From positions 145,266,001 through 145,330,000 of the forward strand of contig JBITNC010000001.1 in the NCBI GenBank assembly GCA_050084985.1: DNA of 64,000 nt, given 5' to 3'. Below, piece by piece: positions 57,240-64,000 of this stretch. A program made the position numbers and the translations under genes. The stretch comes from Nageia nagi (taxonomy: Eukaryota; Pinophyta). Numbering within the stretch: position 1 is the stretch's first letter; every line of letters starts with the position of its first letter. The notes beneath the pieces are model-generated. The model saw only the letters and a program-made list of their open reading frames with translations, did no database searches and was not told where the DNA came from.

Positions 57240-58316
57240 TCAATTTTCCAAATCTATCTCGATAGTGAACTAATGTGTATAGGGTATTTATATAGGACTC
57301 CATGATATAACCAACTCCTTGTTTCAATGACCACACCTTGGGCCAAGTGTCACCTACAAAATATAATACACATTAGTTCACTATCATAGATTATGATGAA
57401 ATAATATGAAATACATTTCTAATGATTAGAAGTAATTACATAATTTAACTTTATATAAATCATTAGCCCAACTTTGTAAGTATAATTGAAAAATACAAGT
57501 ATTTGAAAATTATACATTCTAAAGTAAAAAGATAAAGAAATTTATTGAAATTTTTGTTGAAGATGATTGTCCACTTCATGCCCCCTTTTGACTTGGATGT
57601 TCTTTCGCAATAAGGCAAGAAAGAAGGATTCAAGGCAAAAATATGCAAAACAAAGTTCTCTTGAAAAGCCTAAACATCTATCTAAAGGAATCATTGATGA
57701 CAATGCCCCATAGTATTTTTTATTATGTAGAGTACAATCATCTACTAATGAAGGTCATTAACAACTATATCCTTGATTTTTTGTATAATGTGATAATATA
57801 AATGATAAACATAAGTAATAAATAAAATGATAATACCTAATTATTTTATTTAATTATATGAAAAAAACCTATTTGAAATAAAATAATCTTAGGAGACCCT
57901 AAGAAAGCCTCTCCCGAAAAATAGGGCCATCTTAATGTGTAAAAATGGGATTAGTGACAACCCATGGAGGATCGATGGCAATCCCTTTCCTGATTCTATT
58001 TTTCCTAAAATCACTATTATGAGTAGATATCAAGGCAAGCACTGTAATTCTTGGTACTTATTTTGGATTCTTGGTACTTGTTTGGGATTCTATACTTATT
58101 ATATATTCTCATGATTATATGATTCCTTGATAAGCCCACTTCAACGCAAAACACCAATGATCTTATTGGCACCCTATAGTTGAATCCCTTTTGAATGATA
58201 ATCAAGAATAGGATTTGATTAGAAGCCTCAATATGAAATACTAACTTTTGATTTGACACCGCATGTTTAAACCTCCCTATAAAATACCAACATTCCATTT
58301 GGTACCCTATGATTGA
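57240..58316 (-). repeat. Left arm of an inverted pair of gypsy LTR-like sequences
   Basis: Its reverse complement aligns with 59902-61038 throughout: AATCATAGG at the inner end, GGGGCATT(A/G)(C/T)CATC near the middle, CTAATGTGTATTAT and a TATATAAAT box at the outer end. Diverged by many substitutions and indels. Confidence 0.75.
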
Positions 58317-58319
58317 AAA

Positions 58320-59460
58320 TAAAAATGAGAGAATGAGGTACAAGAAACATGCAACCAAGTATGTCATTATAGGGAACACACTTTATAGAATATCATTTGA
58401 AGGTATGCTATCAAGAGATGTTTACACCATAGAAAAACTAAAATTGCACTAGAACAAGCTCATGATGGCATAAATGGTGGCCATTTCAATGGTAGATTAG
58501 TTTGCCAAAGATTTCTTAGAATGGGGAGTCATTGGAAAACTATGAAACAAGATTGATTTCAACATGTAAATATGTGTATCAATTATTACATACAAATTTT
58601 GAACTTACAACTTCACAAGCATTAACAACAATTACATCCACATGGCCATTTTCTATTTGGGCTATTGATCTTATTGGTGTCATCAACCCAAACTCAAGTG
58701 GGTCACAATTTTATCATAACAACCATATAATATTTAATAAAATGGGTTGAGGATATTACTTTGAAGTCTACAATTTCAAGCAGTTGATCAATTTTATTGT
58801 TTAGAATATCATTACAAGATTTGATATTCCTTCAACAATTGTTATGGATAATGGAACAAACCTTAGAAGCAAGGAAATAAGATAATTTTGCAAAATACTT
58901 CATATTGAGAAAAACTTTTCAACACCATATTATCAACAAGGTAATGGAAAAACTAAAGCTTCAAACAAAACCATTAGGAGTATATTGTGCAAAATTGTGC
59001 AAAATAATGGTTGAAATTGGTATGAACAACTTCCATATACTTTATGGGCCTATCATACAAGCATTAGAACTCCAACTGGGGAAACTCCTTTTTTACTTAT
59101 TTATGGAAATAAGGCTATGATTTTTTTAGAACTTAAGATACCATAATTGAGAGTTTCACTTAAAGGTATTATAGATTAAGAAGATCAATGAAAACCAAGA
59201 TTGCAACAACTAGAATCATCGGATGCAAAAGGATCAATGCGCTTGAACATTTAAGAACATATCAGTATAGGATCAAGAGAGAATATGATAATAAATTCAA
59301 ACCCAAGGAATTTCAAATAGGTGATTTGGTATTACTTTAAAATTTATCAAACATTGTAGTCTCTCAAGAACTTAAAGGTAAGTTTCAACCAAATTAAGTT
59401 GGTCCATATGTGGTTACTACAAGTTTTGGTATATGACTGTATAACCTATCAAATTTGAAG
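58320..59460 (+). pseudogene. gypsy integrase remnant
   Basis: The plus strand gives KYVIIGNTLYRISFEGM (integrase N-terminal zinc-finger region), TSTWPFSIWAIDLIGVINP (start of the DDE core, first Asp present), FDIPSTIVMDNGTNL (second Asp present), QLPYTLWAYHTSIRTPTGET and PFLLIYGNKAMI. Frame changes and stops separate them. No RT or RNase H precedes it; instead the inverted LTR-like arm abuts the domain, so the element is rearranged. Confidence 0.88.
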
Positions 59461-59901
59461 GAAGATAAGTCAAAAAGTAATATAATGTGATATACTTGAA
59501 ATGATTTTATGCATAGATAAAGCATCACAAATATTTTGTCACATGAGAATAATGAAAAATGTAAATTTAAGAATAAAAATATAACGAAAAATTAAAATTT
59601 TAAATGCCAATTTTGTAAAAAATAGATCACGGTCGATCCTCAACAAGCTGCAAATGATCATTTTATGAGTTCCTTTTTGTGTGTTTTCAAGTCCTGTAAC
59701 CTCTAGATGGTTTGTTTAGTATGTTCATTAGTTTCATTTGTTCATTTTCAAAATTTTCATGATTATATAGTATATTTTTGTCAATTAAAATGGTGTGTAG
59801 TTTTATTAATTTACCAAAAAAATCACAAAAAAATAAAATAAAATATATTCAAAAATACAAAACATAATCAATCGGCCTTGGTGATATACCAAGGGAGGTT
59901 T
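59461..59901 (+). other. Non-coding tail between gypsy integrase and LTR-like arm
   Basis: AT-rich with no coding homology; in position it is the 3' untranslated internal part of the gypsy element. Confidence 0.5.
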
Positions 59902-61038
59902 CAATCATAGGATGCTAAATGGAATGTTGGTGTTCTTTTATACAACTTCTAATTGTAAAATTTAGAATCAAAAGCAAGAATCACATTACACGCATCGACA
60001 TCTACTTACCACAGTGATTTTATGTGAAACAAAATCATGAAAAGGACCATTGTTGATCCTCCATGAGCCTTTGTTGATCCACATTTTGCACATAATCATG
60101 GTACTATTTTGGGGAGAAACTTTCTTATCTTGGGATCATTTTTCTCTTTAAACAAGTTTGTTTTAACAAAATAAAGAAACATAATCAAGTATTATCATTT
60201 GAGTTATCACTTCTGTTTATCATTTGAGATTATCATAGTTTGCACAAAATCAAGAAGAGAGTCATTAATGACCTTCATTGGTATATGGCTATAATCTATA
60301 GAATCAAACAACAACACTATGGGGCATTACCATCCATGATTCCTTTGGAAATATGGTTACATTTTCCAAGATAGCTTTATTTTGCAGAGTTTTGGTCTTG
60401 AATTATTTTTTCTTCCCTTGCTTGAAAAGAGAATTTGAGGAAACAATGGGGCATGGAGTGGATGATCATCATAAAAAACATCAAAAAAAATTTCAAAGAT
60501 TTTTTTTTATCTTTTACTTTGGAATGCATAACTTTCAAATACTTCCAAAGTGGGGCAAATGTAGTTACATAAATATAATTTATATAATTACTTATAATCA
60601 TTAGAAAGCTATTTCATATTATTTCATTATGGAAATGACTATTCTCTTTCCAAATTCAATCACATACTCTCGGATTATATCAACCAAAAAGATAAAAAAT
60701 AATTGAAACTCCTCCATCTAGATGAATTAGGATCCGATTTTTAAATTTTTTACCATTTCTAGCCATTCTTGAGCCATTCAATATTTTCCATCCAATCTTG
60801 CTATATGCACAAGGTGATATATACCCAATGTTTATGATATATACCTAGAGTATATGGTCAATTTTAGGCAAATATTAGCTAGTTTCTTTCATTATTATCA
60901 ATATTATTTTATTATAATCTATAATAATGGACTAATGTGTATTATGTTTTGTAGGTGATGCTTGGACTAAGATGTGGGAGTTGACCTAAGGAGTGGGTTA
61001 TTACATAGAGTCCCCTATAAATCCCCTATATAAATAAA
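59902..61038 (+). repeat. Right arm (gypsy LTR-like), truncated by copia D
   Basis: Same orientation as the integrase and therefore probably that element's own 3' LTR. It breaks off just after CCCTATATAAAT, its TATA region, where the copia D LTR starts at 61039. Confidence 0.75.
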
Positions 61039-61654
61039 TGGAGGAAGTAAGTCTAAATGACTAAATTCCTATTCTACCAATATCACATGAAAGCTCTCTA
61101 AAATTCTTTAAGCATTAAGAACATAAACTTAAAGTAGCATTCACACAAGATGATACCAATATAAAGAAGTTCCTCCAACCAGGGGAGTACATCCACTAAT
61201 CTAAGATCTTATTATCAAAGAGAACTCTCTTACAACTCACTTTCTCACTTCCCCTACAACCTAGACAAGAGCATAACTTTGTTACAAAATTGAGTGAGTA
61301 ATCTCAAGGAGAGGGCTCTCTATTTATAGGAAAAAATCCTGCCTTGGATCACTATTTTAATCATTATATGATGTCATGATATACATCAGCCTTTTACCCA
61401 AGGAGCATGCTCATGACATGGAGTGTAGGAAAATTTACATTACCATATTCACAAATAATTAAAAGGTATCTAGGAATACTTTAAGTATTAATGAATTTAC
61501 ATTATCATATTCACTTAATACTTAAGGGTATCTTTAAGTTTTAGTGAATTTACATTACCATATTCACTAAATGATTAAGGTATCTAGGGATAACTTTAAG
61601 TGTTAAGTGAATTACACAAAGAGACCTTATAATAATGCATTATACATTCCAACA
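61039..61654 (-). repeat. 3' LTR of copia D (about 616 bp)
   Basis: On the minus strand it starts TGTTGGAATGTATAATGC after a polypurine run and ends CTTCCTCCA. Aligns with the LTRs of copies A and B but is some 110 bp longer because of three tandem units at 61432-61609. The TATAAATAGAG box is near 61322. Confidence 0.88.
61432..61609. repeat. Tandem units inside the copia D LTR (53-63 bp x 3)
   Basis: Units 61432-61493, 61494-61546 and 61547-61609 each start AATTTACATTA(C/T)CATATTCAC and include a GGTATCT(A/T)-type string. Copies A and B have about one unit. Confidence 0.85.
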
Positions 61655-61667
61655 CCCCCCTTAATGC
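61655..61667 (-). other. Polypurine tract of copia D
   Basis: The minus strand reads GCATTAAGGGGGG directly before the LTR start. Confidence 0.8.
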
Positions 61668-62190
61668 AATATTGGGGTATAGCAAAGAGCAAAGAAGAAA
61701 GAGAGAGTTATCCTCCATAAAGATACAATCAAAGATGAGAACATTTACATATTTGAGAAATAAGAAAGATATTATATTGAGGCTCACTACTTTACCATTT
61801 GATAAATGGTTTACAATATAATCATTAACCATATCTGGTTTCACTATATAAAGTAGTCATTCAACAACAAGTTGACATAATGAGCCTCCATGAGCCTGCC
61901 CACTCGAAGTAGGTAACATATACTCCCAAGAAGAAACCTATAAGTTACAAGAATCTCACAAACAAGCTTAGACAAATGCATTATACAAATATTCATATCA
62001 ACATAATATAGATGAATCAAGTAATGCCTTTATAAACTGATCAATGGTGCACTACAATTCATCACAAAGGTGCCAAGATAATACTCATAATCACCTATTG
62101 TATAAAAACTATGTATTTATCAATATCACAAAATAAAACATAAGCTGATACAAGTTCCTCACATATGGATAACTAAATAGTACCAAAAGG
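61668..62190 (-). repeat. Non-coding 3' module of copia D
   Basis: The reverse complement contains TTTAGTTATCCATATGTGAGG and CACCTTTGTGATGA with AGTGCACCATTGATCA, aligning with 3260-3390 of copia A. It ends abruptly at 62190. Confidence 0.7.
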
Positions 62191-63808
62191 TGTTAGAGGA
62201 TTAGCTTCACTTAGGAATATTTAATTATTTTCCTAGGTCTTATTATTTCTAGCTAGTTTGTTATGGTGATAACCACATTTTTATCACTGTGGATTTTTCC
62301 ATTCACACATGGTTAGCATAATTTTTTACACTAGCTTGTATTTTTCCCTATTTATTTGATCTTCATTCTTATTTTGATCCAATCAATTTTGATTGAGCTT
62401 CTTCTAGATTTGTGGTGTTGTGCATTTTCCAAATTCTTGGGCTTGATTTGATTTCCTTGCTAATCCTTTCATAGTTTTAGAGCTATCCAAGAATTTTGCA
62501 AGCATTCAAATCTTGAAGCTCTTTTTCTAATTCTTGTTGGATTCTTTATCTTCAGTGAGGGGTTCCTTGTAGTGTTTATAGCTTGACATACTTGGTGGAT
62601 CTATTTACGACTTCATATGTAGGTGTCATATTCTTCTATCGCAACATTACTCACTTGTAGATCATGACATTTTCATGTTCTATTGATGTGTGTAATACAT
62701 GTCATGTAGTGGTGCTCTCACTCATAATTTCTACCTGATTAGAACTCCACATCACTTAGTCACTCGCATTGCATCTCTAATCTCCTATTGACCCCATGCA
62801 CTTTGCAATTATATTGACTATGACCTAGGCAATATTTACTAGCCTATGGACCTATGAAAACTATTACACCTCATTACTCAGACATCATGCAAAGGCTTTG
62901 CATCTATGGGCACCTCCATAAGTGCCCACAAATTCACATATACCTTTGGATTGCATGCACACCTTCCTGAAGTGTTGCACCCCTTGACACACTATATGTC
63001 CTCTTTTGCATCTGTTAGGCATGGTGCGTAGATCTAATTCACTATTCACAAACCCTCACATCCAAATCTTGGCTCACAATCTTTAGTATACACCCTCACA
63101 TGATCATGACTAAATTTCTTATGCTCGTAGAAAGGAGTTTTGATAATATTCATTGCTATGGATGTGTTTTTTTGGAGCTTGTTTCTAGTAGCCTATCTAA
63201 GATGCTATTATTAGCATTTTTGTTTGCCATTAGATGTGGTTGGGATCTTCATTATTCTCATGCCCACAAGCTAGTTTTCCCTCACATCCACCTTGGCTTG
63301 ACATCCTCATTGGTACTTTCACTAGATCGTGGCTCCTTCCAGAAGTTAGCCTATGTCCTCTCAATGCTACTCGTGGCCCCCTTGATACCTACACAACTTA
63401 GCCACTCCTCCCAGCCACTCATGTGATAACTTCCTACAATCAATTACCCAAAGGTACCCCTCATCACACTTTGTAAATCTGGTTTACAATTTTTTATTTA
63501 AATTTTTGGTCTCCTCTATAGTTCTTTAATATATATATATATATATATATTTTTTTTTTCTAATTTTTTAAATTAGATAAATATTTTTTAATTTTTTTAA
63601 TAATTTGTGGGGGCATTTAATTAATTTTGGAGGCATTGGATTTAAATCCATAACTTGGCCAAACAGACTTGGATTGGAGTTCTATTTTTTGCATTAGAAA
63701 GATGAAGTTGAGAACTTTACAACTATTTGCATTTAATCCTTGATGACTATTTTTTTTGGGGGTGGGGGGGATCCTTTTAAAGTATGAATAAAATTCTTTT
63801 GGGGGGAG
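62191..63808 (+). other. LTR-like start and unresolved sequence
   Basis: TGTTAGAGGATTAGC at 62191 interrupts the copia D module and looks like an LTR start, but no end, partner or target duplication was found. The rest has no recognised gene; the plus frame 63100-63426 matches nothing known. An AT microsatellite with a T run lies at 63531-63560. Confidence 0.35.
63531..63560. repeat. TA microsatellite and T run
   Basis: About ten TA units followed by ten T. Confidence 0.9.
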
Positions 63809-64000
63809 TGTATTGGTACTAATTTAGTGCACCCTTTTGTTGCTTGGTTCCTTGGTTTACTTGATGTTTTGAGATGGATCATTCTCCATTTAAAATTGAA
63901 CCTCTCACACCTTATAATAACCACACTTGAAAATCATGGATGTTGAAAGTATTAGCACAAATAGGACTAAACACATTCAATAAAGAAAAAAAATTCACAT
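63801..64000 (+). repeat. Possible polypurine tract and LTR start at the window edge
   Basis: GGGGGGAG at 63801-63808 followed by TGTATTGGTACTAATTTAG, the layout of a 3' LTR boundary. It runs off the window, so it cannot be confirmed. Confidence 0.4.

Noticed and set aside
57240-61038. Foldback DNA transposon
   Set aside because: The arms contain LTR promoter-type sequence and the right arm follows a gypsy integrase in the correct orientation, so rearranged LTRs explain it better.
63100-63426. 108-codon hydrophobic open frame
   Set aside because: No signal peptide logic, domain or partner; likely chance in repeat-derived DNA.

Overview
The window looks like nuclear DNA of a seed plant with a large, retrotransposon-filled genome; a gymnosperm is my best guess. 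The reasons are AT-rich sequence, one conserved plant-type gene stretched over about 22 kb by long introns, and decayed Ty1/copia, Ty3/gypsy and LINE sequences nested in one another. No bacterial operon, CRISPR array, rRNA or convincing tRNA gene was seen.

The only intact gene recognised is the large subunit of the splicing factor U2AF (U2AF65), plus strand, 17183-39113. It has 17 coding exons, 16 GT-AG introns with matching phases, and an uninterrupted 529-residue product with an RS-rich N-terminus, two RRMs and a C-terminal UHM. The start codon and exon 1 are the least certain parts. Introns 1, 3, 5 and 8 carry a hAT-like element, a SINE-like sequence, tandem duplications (one copies a 5' splice site), a short-LTR element, a small hairpin element and microsatellites.

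Left flank (1-10011) is a three-level nest. A plus-strand copia (A, 1-4237) sits in a minus-strand gypsy (4238-8947), which sits inside the gag of a second, related minus-strand copia (B, 8948-10011). All are full of stops. 10012-17182 holds degenerate repeats, a possible LTR start and a LINE endonuclease fragment.

Right flank (39114-64000) begins with the gene's 3' end, then a minus-strand LINE (about 40900-43140) and a repeat family whose second copy (48043-56750) was split by a structurally complete LTR retrotransposon (C, 48790-56564). C has LTRs, a 5-bp target duplication, an initiator-Met-type primer binding site and a polypurine tract, but almost no coding capacity. Next come a gypsy integrase remnant between two inverted LTR-like arms (57240-61038), a copia 3' LTR of the A/B family on the minus strand (D, 61039-61654), and unresolved LTR-like sequence to the end.

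I found no wholly new biological system. The points most worth checking are the shifted exon 8 acceptor of U2AF65, the duplicated splice elements in its introns, the paralogous empty site of element C, and a reiterated non-coding module shared upstream of the 3' LTR by different copia families.
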